64,000 nucleotides of DNA from Macrococcus equipercicus (GTDB taxonomy: Bacteria; Bacillota; Bacilli; Staphylococcales; Staphylococcaceae), in NCBI RefSeq assembly GCF_004359525.2, contig NZ_SCWC02000002.1:124001-188000 (forward strand). Direction: 5' to 3'. Positions 41,138 through 49,479 of this stretch are shown here, one piece after another. Under the pieces are notes generated by a model, which ran no database searches, was not told the DNA's origin, and saw only the letters and a list, made by a program, of their open reading frames with translations. Numbering within the stretch: position 1 is the stretch's first letter; each line of letters begins with the position of its first letter. Made by a program: the position numbers and the translations under genes.

Positions 41138-42400
41138 ATGAAAGCAGAAATGGAATTAACTCGACCAAAAACATTATTGAAGAAGCCTGAACTGCTCGCG
41201 CCGGCGGGTAACCTTGAGAAACTGAAAATCGCCGTGCATTACGGGGCAGATGCTGTCTTCCTCGGTGGACAGGAATATGGTCTACGTTCAAACGCGGACA
41301 ACTTCACGCTGGAAGAAATTAAAGAAGGTGCCGCCTTCGCAGCGAAATACGGGGCGAAAGTTTATGTGACGACCAATATCTTTGCCCATGACGAAAATAT
41401 TCCGGGTCTGGAAGATTACCTGCGCGGCCTGGAAGCAGCAAATGCGACAGGGATTATTGTGGCTGACCCGTTAATCATTGAGACTTGTAAACGTGTGGCA
41501 CCGAAGCTTGAGATTCATTTGAGCACGCAGCAGTCACTGTCGAACTGGAAAGCTGTAGAATACTGGAAGAACGAAGGACTTGAACGTGTCGTTCTTGCCC
41601 GCGAGACGAGTGCCGATGAAATTGAACTGATGAAAGAAAAAGTCGACATTGAAATCGAGGCATTTGTCCACGGTGCAATGTGTATTGCCTATTCCGGACG
41701 CTGTACGTTAAGCAATCATATGACTGCCCGCGACTCAAACCGCGGCGGCTGCTGTCAGAGCTGCCGCTGGGACTATGACTTGCTGACGGTTGATAACGAT
41801 GACATTGATGTCGTCTATGAAGGTGATAATGTGACACCTTTCGCGATGAGTCCGAAAGACTTGAAGCTGATTGAAGCTATTCCGCGTATGATTGACATCG
41901 GCGTTGATTCATTGAAGATTGAAGGGCGTATGAAGTCCATCCATTATATTGCGACAGTCGTGTCAGTATACCGTAAAGTCATCGATGCCTACTGTGCAGA
42001 TCCAGAGAACTTCAAGATTGACCCTGCGTGGCTGATTGAACTGGATAAGTGTGCAAACCGCGATACAGCGCCTGCGTTCTTTGAAGGGGTGCCGGGATTT
42101 GAGGAGCAGATGTTCGGTCATCAGCAGTCCAAAAAAACACCTTTTGATTTCTGTGGTTTAGTGTTAGACTATGATGAAACTACACAGATAGCGACTGTTC
42201 AGCAGCGCAATAATTTCAAGCCGGGTATGGAAATTGAATTCTTCGGACCAGAGATTCGCAATTTCAAGCAAGTGATTGACAAGATTTATGATGAAGAAGG
42301 AAACGAGCTTGATGCAGCAAGACACCCGCTGCAAATTGTGCAGTTCAAAACAGCGCATCCTGTCTTTAAAAATAATATGATGCGGAAGGAAATTGGCTGA
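41138..42400 (+). CDS. trhP2: U32-family tRNA hydroxylation protein TrhP2
   Basis: 420 residues. U32 barrel ([20 protein letters not shown]) with the cysteine cluster [19 protein letters not shown] typical of TrhP/RlhA proteins that probably bind an iron-sulfur centre, and a C-terminal beta domain. Works with TrhP1, then TrmR. Its stop overlaps the udk start by one base. Confidence 0.92.
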   Translation: MKAEMELTRPKTLLKKPELLAPAGNLEKLKIAVHYGADAVFLGGQEYGLRSNADNFTLEEIKEGAAFAAKYGAKVYVTTNIFAHDENIPGLEDYLRGLEAANATGIIVADPLIIETCKRVAPKLEIHLSTQQSLSNWKAVEYWKNEGLERVVLARETSADEIELMKEKVDIEIEAFVHGAMCIAYSGRCTLSNHMTARDSNRGGCCQSCRWDYDLLTVDNDDIDVVYEGDNVTPFAMSPKDLKLIEAIPRMIDIGVDSLKIEGRMKSIHYIATVVSVYRKVIDAYCADPENFKIDPAWLIELDKCANRDTAPAFFEGVPGFEEQMFGHQQSKKTPFDFCGLVLDYDETTQIATVQQRNNFKPGMEIEFFGPEIRNFKQVIDKIYDEEGNELDAARHPLQIVQFKTAHPVFKNNMMRKEIG

Positions 42401-43017
42401 TGAAAACAACGATCATCGGAATCGCAGGTGGTTCAGGGTCTGGTAAGACTTCTGTCACCTCTCAGATCATGAAGAATCTGGAAGGATTCAGTGTTGCTCT
42501 GATCGAGCAGGACTATTATTATAAGGATCAGTCCCACTTAAGTTTTGAAGAGCGGCTGAAAACTAACTATGACCACCCCTTTGCTTTTGACAATGATTTG
42601 CTGTATCAGAATTTAATCGATTTAAGGGACGGCAAAACGGTCCATGTACCGACGTATGACTATACAATCCATACTAGAAGCGAGAAAACGATTACATTTG
42701 AACCAAAAGATGTTATTATAGTAGAGGGAATTTTCGCACTCGAGAATGAAAAATTACGTGATTTGATGGATGTTAAAATATACGTCGATACGGACGCTGA
42801 CCTGAGGATTCTGCGACGCCTTGTCAGAGATATTGAAGAGCGTGACCGGACGATGGAATCGGTGGTCGATCAATATTTGACCGTCGTCAGACCGATGCAT
42901 AATCAGTTCATTGAACCGACGAAGAGATATGCAGATATCATCATTCCAGAGGGCGGCAGCAATACCGTCGCCATTGATATTATGACGACAAAAATACAAT
43001 CATTAGTTAGAAATTAA
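42400..43017 (+). CDS. udk: Uridine kinase
   Basis: 205 residues with P-loop GGSGSGKT at 10-17, [22 protein letters not shown] and [12 protein letters not shown]. Phosphorylates uridine and cytidine for pyrimidine salvage. Coupled to trhP2 and followed by greA after 24 bases, as in B. subtilis. Confidence 0.96.
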   Translation: MKTTIIGIAGGSGSGKTSVTSQIMKNLEGFSVALIEQDYYYKDQSHLSFEERLKTNYDHPFAFDNDLLYQNLIDLRDGKTVHVPTYDYTIHTRSEKTITFEPKDVIIVEGIFALENEKLRDLMDVKIYVDTDADLRILRRLVRDIEERDRTMESVVDQYLTVVRPMHNQFIEPTKRYADIIIPEGGSNTVAIDIMTTKIQSLVRN

Positions 43018-43041
43018 CAGACCGAGAAAAGAGGAAGAACG

Positions 43042-43518
43042 ATGGAAATCCAAAAAGAATATCCGATGACTCAGGAAGGCTATAACAAACTGGAGGAAGA
43101 ATTAGAGTACTTAAAGACAGTCAAACGTCCTGAAGTCGTTGAAAAAATTAAAGTGGCGCGCAGCTTCGGAGATTTATCTGAGAACTCCGAGTACGATGCA
43201 GCTAAGGACGAACAAGGTTTCGTCGAACAGGAAATCACTAAAATTGAAATGATGCTGCGTCATGCTAACATCATTTCAGACAATGGCTCAAAATCAGAAG
43301 TGCAGCTTGGCCGTACAGTGAAATTCGTGGAAGTTCCGGACGGGGACGAAGAAACTTATATGATCGTCGGCTCAGCTGAAGCAGATCCATTTGAAGGGAA
43401 AATCTCAAATGAATCACCGATCGCTAAATCACTGCTTGGTAAACAAGTGAATGATGAGATCAATGTGCCGCTGCCGAATGGTAATGAAATGCGCGTAAAA
43501 ATCGTAGAAATCAGCTGA
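43042..43518 (+). CDS. greA: Transcription elongation factor GreA
   Basis: 158 residues: N-terminal coiled-coil ([41 protein letters not shown]) whose tip acidic residues reach into RNA polymerase, and a C-terminal FKBP-like domain ([27 protein letters not shown]). Rescues backtracked polymerase by stimulating RNA cleavage. Two hairpins follow before mtnN. Confidence 0.97.
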   Translation: MEIQKEYPMTQEGYNKLEEELEYLKTVKRPEVVEKIKVARSFGDLSENSEYDAAKDEQGFVEQEITKIEMMLRHANIISDNGSKSEVQLGRTVKFVEVPDGDEETYMIVGSAEADPFEGKISNESPIAKSLLGKQVNDEINVPLPNGNEMRVKIVEIS

Positions 43519-43533
43519 TCATATTAATCCGTG

Positions 43534-43594
43534 ACACCTTGGACGCTCGGGAATGACTGAATCATAGTCAAGTTTCCGGAGGCCAAGGTGTTTC
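43534..43594 (+). promoter_or_regulatory. Long hairpin in the greA-mtnN gap
   Basis: ACACCTTGG 43534-43542 pairs with CCAAGGTGT 43583-43591; inside, CTCGGGAA / TTTCCGGAG and TGACT / AGTCA continue the stem to a 7-base loop. The T run after it (TTTC) is short, so it may be a greA terminator or part of an mtnN leader. Confidence 0.6.
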
Positions 43595-43599
43595 AATAT

Positions 43600-43640
43600 G
43601 TGCTGGACAGTGGATGATCACTGATCAACAGCACTTTTTA
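43600..43640 (+). terminator. Terminator-like hairpin 17 bases before mtnN
   Basis: GTGCTG 43600-43605 pairs with CAGCAC 43629-43634 and encloses CAGTG / CACTG; T5 follows. No promoter fits between it and the mtnN ribosome site, so mtnN transcripts must cross it; possible attenuator. Confidence 0.65.
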
Positions 43641-43656
43641 TCATGAGGAGGTAGTT

Positions 43657-44364
43657 ATGCTAGGTATAATCGGAGCGATGCAGGAAGAAGTAGCAATTCT
43701 GAAAAATGATATGCAGAACATGGAGACCATTCAGCTTGCCCATGTTGAAGTGTACACAGGAAATCTTTACGGCCAGGAAGCTGTACTGATGCAGAGTGGT
43801 ATCGGCAAAGTCAACGCAGCTATTTGTACAACGCTGCTGATTGATAAGTATCAGCCGGATGCCATCATCAATACAGGGTCAGCGGGTGGTCTCGGCAGCG
43901 GTCTTGCAGTCGGTGATATCGTTATCAGCCGCGACGTACTGCATCATGACGTGGATGCAACAGAGTTTGGTTACGCGCGCGGCCAGGTGCCCGGGATGCC
44001 GCTTACTTATGAGGCAGACGAACGCTTAATGGCACTTACTGAGCAGGCGATTGTCAGCAACGAACTGACTGCACATATCGGGCTAATTGTCTCCGGTGAC
44101 AGTTTCATCGGGACATCAGCAAAAAAACAGCAGATTATCAATGATTTTCCGGAAGTGCTGGCAGTGGAGATGGAAGCTGCAGCGGTCGCTCAAGTATGTC
44201 ATCAGTATAAGATGCCGTTTATTATTACGCGTGCTGTGTCTGACCTTGCTAACGGCGAGGCGGGCATGACGTTCGATGAGTTCCTTGAAGTCGCTTGCGT
44301 CTCTTCCAGTAAAATTGTAAAATCATTAATAGAGATTATTGCTGTTAAAGGAGGCACATTATGA
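43657..44364 (+). CDS. mtnN: 5'-methylthioadenosine/S-adenosylhomocysteine nucleosidase
   Basis: 235 residues (also called Pfs). Conserved GIIGAMQEEVAIL with the catalytic-base Glu, NTGSAGGLGSGLAVGDIV, GDSFIG, VEMEAAAVAQVC and the catalytic Asp in TRAVSDLANG. Splits adenine from MTA and SAH, feeding methionine salvage and, through LuxS, AI-2 formation; adenine goes to Apt. Start follows GAGGAGG. Overlaps a tiny downstream ORF by four bases. Confidence 0.95.
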   Translation: MLGIIGAMQEEVAILKNDMQNMETIQLAHVEVYTGNLYGQEAVLMQSGIGKVNAAICTTLLIDKYQPDAIINTGSAGGLGSGLAVGDIVISRDVLHHDVDATEFGYARGQVPGMPLTYEADERLMALTEQAIVSNELTAHIGLIVSGDSFIGTSAKKQQIINDFPEVLAVEMEAAAVAQVCHQYKMPFIITRAVSDLANGEAGMTFDEFLEVACVSSSKIVKSLIEIIAVKGGTL

Positions 44365-44465
44365 TCTATATTATGTCAATCGCTGTGGTTGCCACTGCTG
44401 TTATCGGCTTCATTATCTATTCTGAGACTGAAGTAGAACGTGGCGAACGAGAAGTTATCGAATAG
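44361..44465 (+). CDS. 34-residue single-span membrane protein
   Basis: ATG 44361 overlaps the mtnN stop (ATGA) and lies 7 bases after AAAGGAGG. The peptide starts MIYIMSIAVVATAVIGF, one hydrophobic span, and ends in a short charged tail (ETEVERGEREVIE). A terminator follows at once, so it is the last gene of the mtnN unit. A small ORF between pfs and yqeG also exists in Staphylococcus as I recall. Function unknown. Confidence 0.7.
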   Translation: MIYIMSIAVVATAVIGFIIYSETEVERGEREVIE

Positions 44466-44470
44466 TCGTC

Positions 44471-44499
44471 AACCCCGATTCTCATGGAATTGGGGTTTC
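44471..44499 (+). terminator. Intrinsic terminator after the 34-residue ORF
   Basis: AACCCCGATTC 44471-44481 pairs with GAATTGGGGTT 44487-44497 (one G-T pair), five-base loop, short T tail. Confidence 0.75.
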
Positions 44500-44559
44500 T
44501 ATATGAATGACCTGCCTCATTAAGGGTAAGAGACAATAAGCTGAAATAGAGGTGAAACT

Positions 44560-45084
44560 ATGGGAATCTTTAAAAAATATCTGCTGCCCAGTAAGTATGC
44601 TAAAAATATTTTCGAAATTACGCCGGAAGAGCTGACAGGCCGCGGTGTGAAAGCGATCATCACAGACCTTGATAATACATTAGTGGGCTGGGACGTTGAA
44701 CTCGCTACCGAGGAAGTCGTCAGCTGGTTCAACAGTATGAGTGAAGAAGGCATTAAAGTGACGATTGTCTCCAATAATAATGAGGTCCGTGTCGCAGCGT
44801 TTGCGACGCCGCTTAAAGTCGATTATATTTTTAATGCGAGAAAACCGATGGGTGCGGCATTTAAGAAAGCATGCCGTGCGATGAATGTCAAGCCGGAAGA
44901 GACCGTGGTGATCGGCGATCAGATGATGACAGACGTTCTGGCGGCCAATTCAAATGGCTTTTATTCCATTATGGTCGTACCGGTCAAGGCCAACGATGAA
45001 TGGAAGACACGAGTGAACCGCATGATGGAACGGCGCTTTCTTGCGTATTTCAAGCGTAAAGGCTATATCAACTGGGAAGAATAG
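44560..45084 (+). CDS. HAD phosphatase YqeG
   Basis: 174 residues, HAD family subfamily IIIA: motif I DLDNT at 36-40 with nucleophile Asp36 and Asp38, motif II TIVSNNNEVR, motif III/IV GDQMMTDVLAAN. Substrate not known; the family includes mitochondrial PTPMT-like phosphatidylglycerophosphate phosphatases. In most Bacillales and Staphylococcus yqeH follows directly; here 2.5 kb separates them. Ends in a strong terminator. Confidence 0.92.
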   Translation: MGIFKKYLLPSKYAKNIFEITPEELTGRGVKAIITDLDNTLVGWDVELATEEVVSWFNSMSEEGIKVTIVSNNNEVRVAAFATPLKVDYIFNARKPMGAAFKKACRAMNVKPEETVVIGDQMMTDVLAANSNGFYSIMVVPVKANDEWKTRVNRMMERRFLAYFKRKGYINWEE

Positions 45085-45108
45085 ACATGCTGCGGCATGT
45101 CTTTTTTT
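45083..45108 (+). terminator. Intrinsic terminator after yqeG
   Basis: AGACATGC 45083-45090 pairs with GCATGTCT 45095-45102, TGCG loop, T7 tail. Confidence 0.92.
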
Positions 45109-45152
45109 AAGAAAACTTTAAGGTTGGAAATCAGCTGCTGGTTATCAGAAAA

Positions 45153-45161
45153 TGCTATAAT
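45153..45161 (+). promoter_or_regulatory. Extended -10 promoter of the coiled-coil/SPFH pair
   Basis: TGCTATAAT at 45153-45161, followed by a second TATAAT at 45162-45167; 33 bases before the start codon. No good -35. Confidence 0.6.
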
Positions 45162-45193
45162 TATAATAAGAAGTGAATGAAAGGAGTAAGTTC

Positions 45194-45505
45194 ATGCGCT
45201 ACTTTTTACTGGGAATGCTACTGTTAATCATTCTATGTATCGCACTGTATTTTATTTTATCCCGAGTATACGACTATTTTGCTTATCGGGCTGAAGCAGG
45301 TGATATCAGACGGAGATATGTGCGTCAGCACTATGATGATCAGCTTGAGAAAGAGCGGCTCGTGCAGAAGAAAAAGCAGCTTGAACATGCGATTGAAATC
45401 CGCAGTCAGCACTTTCAGCAGCTTTCTGAAATTAAACCATTAGAGAAGGAGCTTGAAGAAATCAATGAACTCATCCACACCCTCGAAACCGAAGAAACCC
45501 GTTAA
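45194..45505 (+). CDS. Small membrane protein with coiled coil
   Basis: 103 residues from ATG 45194, 7 bases after AAGGAG. One membrane span at about 4-24 (LLGMLLLIILCIALYFIL) followed by a long, highly charged helix that should form a coiled coil (EKERLVQKKKQLEHAIEI and KPLEKELEEINELIHTLE). No known family recognised. It overlaps the SPFH gene by 41 bases, so the two are translationally coupled and likely act together at the membrane. Confidence 0.8.
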   Translation: MRYFLLGMLLLIILCIALYFILSRVYDYFAYRAEAGDIRRRYVRQHYDDQLEKERLVQKKKQLEHAIEIRSQHFQQLSEIKPLEKELEEINELIHTLETEETR

Positions 45506-46295
45506 CCGCAAGTCATTGCTGCTTACCACTATATTAGGAGCGATTCTGCTGCTTGGTGCACTCATTCTATTCATGAGCATCGAGAAAGTCCCGCAAGGTT
45601 ACCAGGCCGTCATTTATTCAGTCAGCGGTGTTAAAGAACAGACAAAACCTGCAGGCTGGCATATTATTTCACCACTTGATAAGGCCGTCCATTACCCGAT
45701 CAGAACCCAGACAAAGGAATACGATGATTTAAATGTAGCGACTTCAGACGGTAAGAACTTGAATATGGACATCAGCGTGAACTATCATGTAGATCCGACG
45801 AAAGTCGTGAATATTTTCAACAAGTTTGGGAATGCCGATATCGAAGGCCTGGAGAGCGGCTTCTTAAGAACACGTGTGCAGGACGGCCTGCGCCAGTCCG
45901 TGGCGAAGTTCTCCGTTATTGAGACGTTCGGTGTTAAAACAAGCGAAATCAAGAAGAATACAATTGAGATGCTGCAGGACAATTTGACGAAGCAGGGTTT
46001 TATTGTGGAAGACATTGCCATTTCAAGTCCGAAAGCTGATAAAGCGACACAGGCAGCGATTGATGAGCGGGTGAAAGCCAACCAGGAGCTGGAGCGTGCT
46101 AAAACGGACCGTGCGATAGCAGAAGAGAACGCTAAAAAGAAGAAGATTGAAGCAGAAGGTCAGGCAGCAGCCAATGAAATTCTCGAGAAATCTCTATCCG
46201 ATCAGATTATCCGTAAGCAGATGATCGATAAATGGGACGGCAAACAGCCGATCACTATCGGCAGTGACGGCGTCATCGTTGATGTCAATAAGTAA
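45465..46295 (+). CDS. SPFH/prohibitin-family membrane protein
   Basis: 276 residues from ATG 45465. Lys/Pro-rich cytoplasmic tail, membrane span at about 17-38, then the SPFH domain (EKVPQGYQAVIYSVSGV, NMDISVNYHVDPTKV, LRTRVQDGLRQSVAKF) and an Ala/Glu/Lys coiled coil (KANQELERAKTDRAIAEENA) of the prohibitin type. Such proteins form large rings that shape membrane microdomains and bind proteases such as FtsH. It is not part of the usual yqeG-yqeH region, so it is an insertion. Closed by a terminator. Confidence 0.9.
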   Translation: MNSSTPSKPKKPVNRKSLLLTTILGAILLLGALILFMSIEKVPQGYQAVIYSVSGVKEQTKPAGWHIISPLDKAVHYPIRTQTKEYDDLNVATSDGKNLNMDISVNYHVDPTKVVNIFNKFGNADIEGLESGFLRTRVQDGLRQSVAKFSVIETFGVKTSEIKKNTIEMLQDNLTKQGFIVEDIAISSPKADKATQAAIDERVKANQELERAKTDRAIAEENAKKKKIEAEGQAAANEILEKSLSDQIIRKQMIDKWDGKQPITIGSDGVIVDVNK

Positions 46296-46299
46296 CCGT

Positions 46300-46326
46300 A
46301 AAGCTCTCATAAGTTTGAGAGCTTTT
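46300..46326 (+). terminator. Intrinsic terminator after the SPFH gene
   Basis: AAAGCTCTCA 46300-46309 pairs with TGAGAGCTTT 46316-46325, six-base loop. Confidence 0.85.
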
Positions 46327-46348
46327 ATGTTATTCGGAGGACGATTTA

Positions 46349-46753
46349 ATGGATAATTGTATATTCTGTCACCAACTGAAAGAAGAGCAACTGCTGCTTC
46401 AGACCCGCTGCTTTAAAGTTGTCTTTGATATTGACCCTATACAAGACGGTCATCTGCTCATCATTTCAAATAAGCATCGGCTGAATTTGACTGAACTGAC
46501 GGACGAGGAACTCATCGAGCTCATCCGGCTTGAGCAGCTCATCGTCCAGCTGATTGAAGAGCAGTTTGAAGTCCAAGGCGTCACTATCGCCTCAAATAAC
46601 GGCGCAGCTATGGATCCAGATACTCACTTTCATGTCCATGTCATACCAAGATATAAGGAAGACGGTTTCTGGGAGCGTGTACAGGTGAATGTCAGGCAGA
46701 TAGCACGAGCAAAACTTGCAGTTTTAGTGAATGACCTGGCAGAAAAACTATGA
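46349..46753 (+). CDS. HIT-family protein
   Basis: 134 residues. Zinc-type N-terminus with Cys4 and Cys7 (CIFC) and the histidine triad HFHVHV at 93-98 within DTHFHVHVIPR. HIT proteins hydrolyse or transfer nucleoside monophosphates (AMP-lysine, dinucleoside polyphosphates); the substrate is not evident. CGGAGGA precedes the ATG. The 40-bp repeat array begins two bases after its stop. Confidence 0.92.
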   Translation: MDNCIFCHQLKEEQLLLQTRCFKVVFDIDPIQDGHLLIISNKHRLNLTELTDEELIELIRLEQLIVQLIEEQFEVQGVTIASNNGAAMDPDTHFHVHVIPRYKEDGFWERVQVNVRQIARAKLAVLVNDLAEKL

Positions 46754-46754
46754 A

Positions 46755-46914
46755 GCGGCTCCCGGCGAATAAAAGTGGAGAAATATTCGTTTGAGCGGCT
46801 CCCGGCGAATAAAAGTGGAGAAATATTCGTTTGAGCGGCTCCCCGCGAATAAAAGTGGAGAAATATTCGTTTGAGCGGCTCCTCGCGAATAAAAGTGGAG
46901 AAATATTCGTTTGA
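46755..46914. repeat. Tandem array of four 40-bp repeats
   Basis: Units start at 46755, 46795, 46835 and 46875, each beginning GCGGCTCC and differing at only one or two bases (CCGG, CCCG, CTCG after GCGGCTC), with a partial fifth at 46915. Each holds CGAATA, a 12-base spacer and TATTCG, able to fold as a short hairpin. The units align gap-free to the reverse complement of the array at 27729-27848. Confidence 0.92.
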
Positions 46915-47033
46915 GCGGCCGCCCTATACTTTGTTTTTCTCAAAAACCTTTCTCTGCTGACTTTAAATCAAATGGTATAAACTATAATTTAAGGGTATAG
47001 ATAATATAACAAGCAGCGAAAGGGAGAATAAAA

Positions 47034-47288
47034 ATGAACTTAAATGAAGATGTACTTTATAACTATTTAGACAGTATTTCTAAAGAAGGCACATTCAATG
47101 CTGAAAAAGTTGATGTCCAGTCGGAGGGAATTACGGCTGAACTTGACTACTTATTTGATAATGACTTAGTAGACGGCGATAAAGCGGCATATCAACAGAA
47201 TGGTGAATACGTCGTCAGCTCGATGAGTGATCTGAAACTTACACAGCAAGGGCAGTCAATGCTCGAGAAACTTGAGAACAGATGGTAA
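47034..47288 (+). CDS. Small acidic hypothetical protein, possibly winged-helix
   Basis: 84 residues, preceded by AAGGGAG. Pattern LNEDVLYNYLDSISKEGTF, then two short beta-like stretches and LKLTQQGQSMLEKLENRW at the end; the closing LTQQGQSML resembles winged-helix wings of PadR/DUF-type proteins, but this is only a resemblance. No membrane span or cysteine. Own terminator. Function unknown. Confidence 0.75.
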   Translation: MNLNEDVLYNYLDSISKEGTFNAEKVDVQSEGITAELDYLFDNDLVDGDKAAYQQNGEYVVSSMSDLKLTQQGQSMLEKLENRW

Positions 47289-47295
47289 GCACTTT

Positions 47296-47320
47296 GCTCC
47301 AGTAATCTGGAGCTTTCTTC
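47296..47320 (+). terminator. Intrinsic terminator
   Basis: GCTCCAG 47296-47302 pairs with CTGGAGC 47307-47313, TAAT loop, T-rich tail. Confidence 0.85.
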
Positions 47321-47363
47321 TTTATTTTTTCTGGCGTATCAGCTAAAATAATTAAATACATGT

Positions 47364-47434
47364 GCGGGTGTAGTTAAATGGTATAACCTCAGCCTTCCAA
47401 GCTGATGTCGTCGGTTCGATTCCGATCACCCGCT
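47364..47434 (+). tRNA. tRNA-Gly (anticodon TCC)
   Basis: 71 bases. Acceptor GCGGGTG 47364-47370 pairs with CACCCGC 47427-47433; discriminator T 47434 as expected for Gly; D arm with AGTTAAATGGTATAAC; anticodon loop CTTCCAA; T arm CGGTTCGATTCCG. No CCA is encoded. It reads GGA/GGG codons. A terminator follows; the upstream promoter (TAAAAT at 47344-47349) is weak. Confidence 0.96.
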
Positions 47435-47440
47435 TACTGA

Positions 47441-47468
47441 AGTCCCGGGATATTCCCTGGACTTTTTT
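47441..47468 (+). terminator. Intrinsic terminator after tRNA-Gly
   Basis: AGTCCCGGGA 47441-47450 pairs with TTCCCTGGACT 47453-47463 with one mismatch, T6 tail. Confidence 0.85.
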
Positions 47469-47504
47469 GCTGTGAATAGTTCTTTTTTCATTCCTCAGCT
47501 TATG

Positions 47505-47513
47505 TGGTAGAAT
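47505..47513 (+). promoter_or_regulatory. Extended -10 promoter of the yqeH operon
   Basis: TGGTAGAAT at 47505-47513 (TG-n-TAGAAT); -35 poor. It lies 47 bases before the yqeH start. Confidence 0.5.
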
Positions 47514-47559
47514 AGTAAAGGAATATAGGGCGAGTTCGTTATTTATAGGAGGAATATGT

Positions 47560-48657
47560 TTGTCGAATGAAATGAGATGTATCGGCTGTGGAGCAGTACT
47601 CCAGAGCGATGCTGCAACGAAAGCGGGCTATGTGCCGCAGTCAAGCTTGAATAAGGAAGACGTGATTTGTAAACGTTGTTTCAGATTGAAGCATTATAAT
47701 GAAATTCAGGATGTTAATATGACGAGTGATGATTTCCTGACGATGCTGAATGCGTTAGGAGACCGCGATGGCATCATTGTCAATGTGATTGATGTCTTCG
47801 ATTTTCAAGGGTCATGGATCAACGGGCTGAAACGCATCGTCGGTAACAAGAAAGTGATTCTTGCAGCAAACAAGATTGATCTGCTGCCGAAGCTGATCAA
47901 TAAAAATCGCGTCGAACTCTGGATCAAGCACTTGGCGAAGGAGCTTGGGATGAAGCCGGAAGACGTCGTGCTTATCTCCGCAGCTAAAAATCATGGTATT
48001 GATGAACTGCTTGAGACGATTGAACGTGAACGGGACGGCAAAGATGTCTATATCGTCGGGACGACAAATGTCGGTAAATCCACATTGATCAATAAACTCA
48101 TCGAGCGCAGCATCGGCGAAAAAGATGTCATCACTACTTCTCATTTTCCAGGGACGACACTGGATCTGATTGATATCCCGCTCGGTGACGGGACATTTAT
48201 GTTCGATACACCGGGTATCATTCAGGCGCATCAGATGACGCATTATGTGACAGATGATGAATTGAAGGTCATTATGCCGAAAGAAGAGATCAAGCCGCGC
48301 AACTATCAGCTGAACGAAGGTCAGACACTGTTTCTCGGCGGGCTCGTGCGTGTGGACTATGTGTCCGGCGGCCGCCGCAGCCTAAACTGCTTTATCTCTA
48401 ACCGGTTAAATATTCACCGGACGAAGTCTATGAATGCTGATGATTTATGGCAGCGTCAGATCGGTGAACTGCTGACACCTCCAGGTGATAAGACATTTGA
48501 TTTTGATGCGGTGCGCCGCCATACGTTGTCTGTCAAAGATAAGAAACAGGATATTATTATTTCAGGTCTTGGGTTTATTACAGTGGAAGCCGGAGCGGTT
48601 ATTGAAGTGTTTGCGCCGCAGCAGGTGGATGTCTATTTAAGACCGAGCATATTGTAG
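47560..48657 (+). CDS. yqeH: Circularly permuted GTPase YqeH
   Basis: 365 residues, TTG start 7 bases after AGGAGG. N-terminal zinc finger (CIGCGAVL, CKRCFRLKHYNE), then permuted G motifs: G4 NKIDLLPK comes before G1 GTTNVGKSTLINKL and G3 DTPGI, followed by the C-terminal TRAP-like domain. YqeH is needed for 30S subunit assembly. Head of the conserved yqeH-aroE-yhbY-nadD-yqeK-rsfS cluster. Confidence 0.95.
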   Translation: MSNEMRCIGCGAVLQSDAATKAGYVPQSSLNKEDVICKRCFRLKHYNEIQDVNMTSDDFLTMLNALGDRDGIIVNVIDVFDFQGSWINGLKRIVGNKKVILAANKIDLLPKLINKNRVELWIKHLAKELGMKPEDVVLISAAKNHGIDELLETIERERDGKDVYIVGTTNVGKSTLINKLIERSIGEKDVITTSHFPGTTLDLIDIPLGDGTFMFDTPGIIQAHQMTHYVTDDELKVIMPKEEIKPRNYQLNEGQTLFLGGLVRVDYVSGGRRSLNCFISNRLNIHRTKSMNADDLWQRQIGELLTPPGDKTFDFDAVRRHTLSVKDKKQDIIISGLGFITVEAGAVIEVFAPQQVDVYLRPSIL

Positions 48658-48665
48658 GTGATCAG

Positions 48666-49469
48666 ATGAATTTCGCAGTCATCGGCCATCCGGTCAGACA
48701 TTCATTGTCGCCTGTCATGCACCATGCGAATTTTACAGCCGGCAGTCATGAGCACTCGTATACAGCGCTCGATATTGCGCCGGCTCATTTCCATCATATC
48801 AGGGATATTATTAAAGAGCAGCAGCTTGATGGCTTCAACGTCACGATTCCTCATAAATCTGCTATTATGGCGTATCTTGATGAGGTTGATGAGGAAGCCC
48901 GCATGATGGGGGCAGTCAACACAGTGAAAATAACAGATGGCAGATGGACTGGCTACAATACAGACGGCAGCGGCTTTGTGGAAAGTCTCGGCCAGAATTT
49001 CAGCATGACGGATTTCAAACGAACGAAAGTGCTGATACTCGGAGCAGGCGGTGCTAGCCGGGCCATCACCTATGCACTGCAGCAGGCGGGGGCAGAAGTC
49101 ACTGTCGCTAATCGCTCGCTCGACCGCTTCAGTGACTGGCCATTTACTGTGAATGCCATTCAGCTGGCGCATGTCAATGAAGTGATTGGCACTATGGATT
49201 TAATCATCAATACAACACCTATCGGTATGACCGGCTTTGCGGCAGAAGAGCTCTGTGACTTAAATCGTGCTAATAACACCGCGCACGTGGCTGATATCAT
49301 TTATACGCCGGCGGTCACACCGTTTCTCGCTGAAGCCGCACGTCATCAGCTGCCAGTGATGAATGGATTAGATATGTTTGTCAATCAAGGGGCGCAGAGC
49401 TTTGAAATCTGGACGGGTGAGCCGGCTGATAGAAGTGTCATGAAAGAACGCGTTATCCAGGAACTATGA
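48666..49469 (+). CDS. aroE: Shikimate dehydrogenase
   Basis: 267 residues. Substrate motifs VIGHPVRHSLSPVMH and FNVTIPHKSAIM with the catalytic Lys, NTDGSGFV, NADP loop GAGGASRAITYALQQAG with NRSLDR, and GLDMFVNQGAQSFEIWTG. Reduces dehydroshikimate with NADPH in aromatic amino-acid synthesis. Eight bases after yqeH. Confidence 0.96.
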   Translation: MNFAVIGHPVRHSLSPVMHHANFTAGSHEHSYTALDIAPAHFHHIRDIIKEQQLDGFNVTIPHKSAIMAYLDEVDEEARMMGAVNTVKITDGRWTGYNTDGSGFVESLGQNFSMTDFKRTKVLILGAGGASRAITYALQQAGAEVTVANRSLDRFSDWPFTVNAIQLAHVNEVIGTMDLIINTTPIGMTGFAAEELCDLNRANNTAHVADIIYTPAVTPFLAEAARHQLPVMNGLDMFVNQGAQSFEIWTGEPADRSVMKERVIQEL

Positions 49470-49479
49470 GGAGGTTACT

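Noticed and set aside
43534-43640. Known SAM or SAH riboswitch
   Set aside because: No recognisable conserved core; only two nested hairpins could be drawn.
46692-46943. 83-residue - strand ORF over the repeat array
   Set aside because: It is just the repeat read in frame, with a repetitive peptide, no ribosome site and overlap with the HIT gene end.
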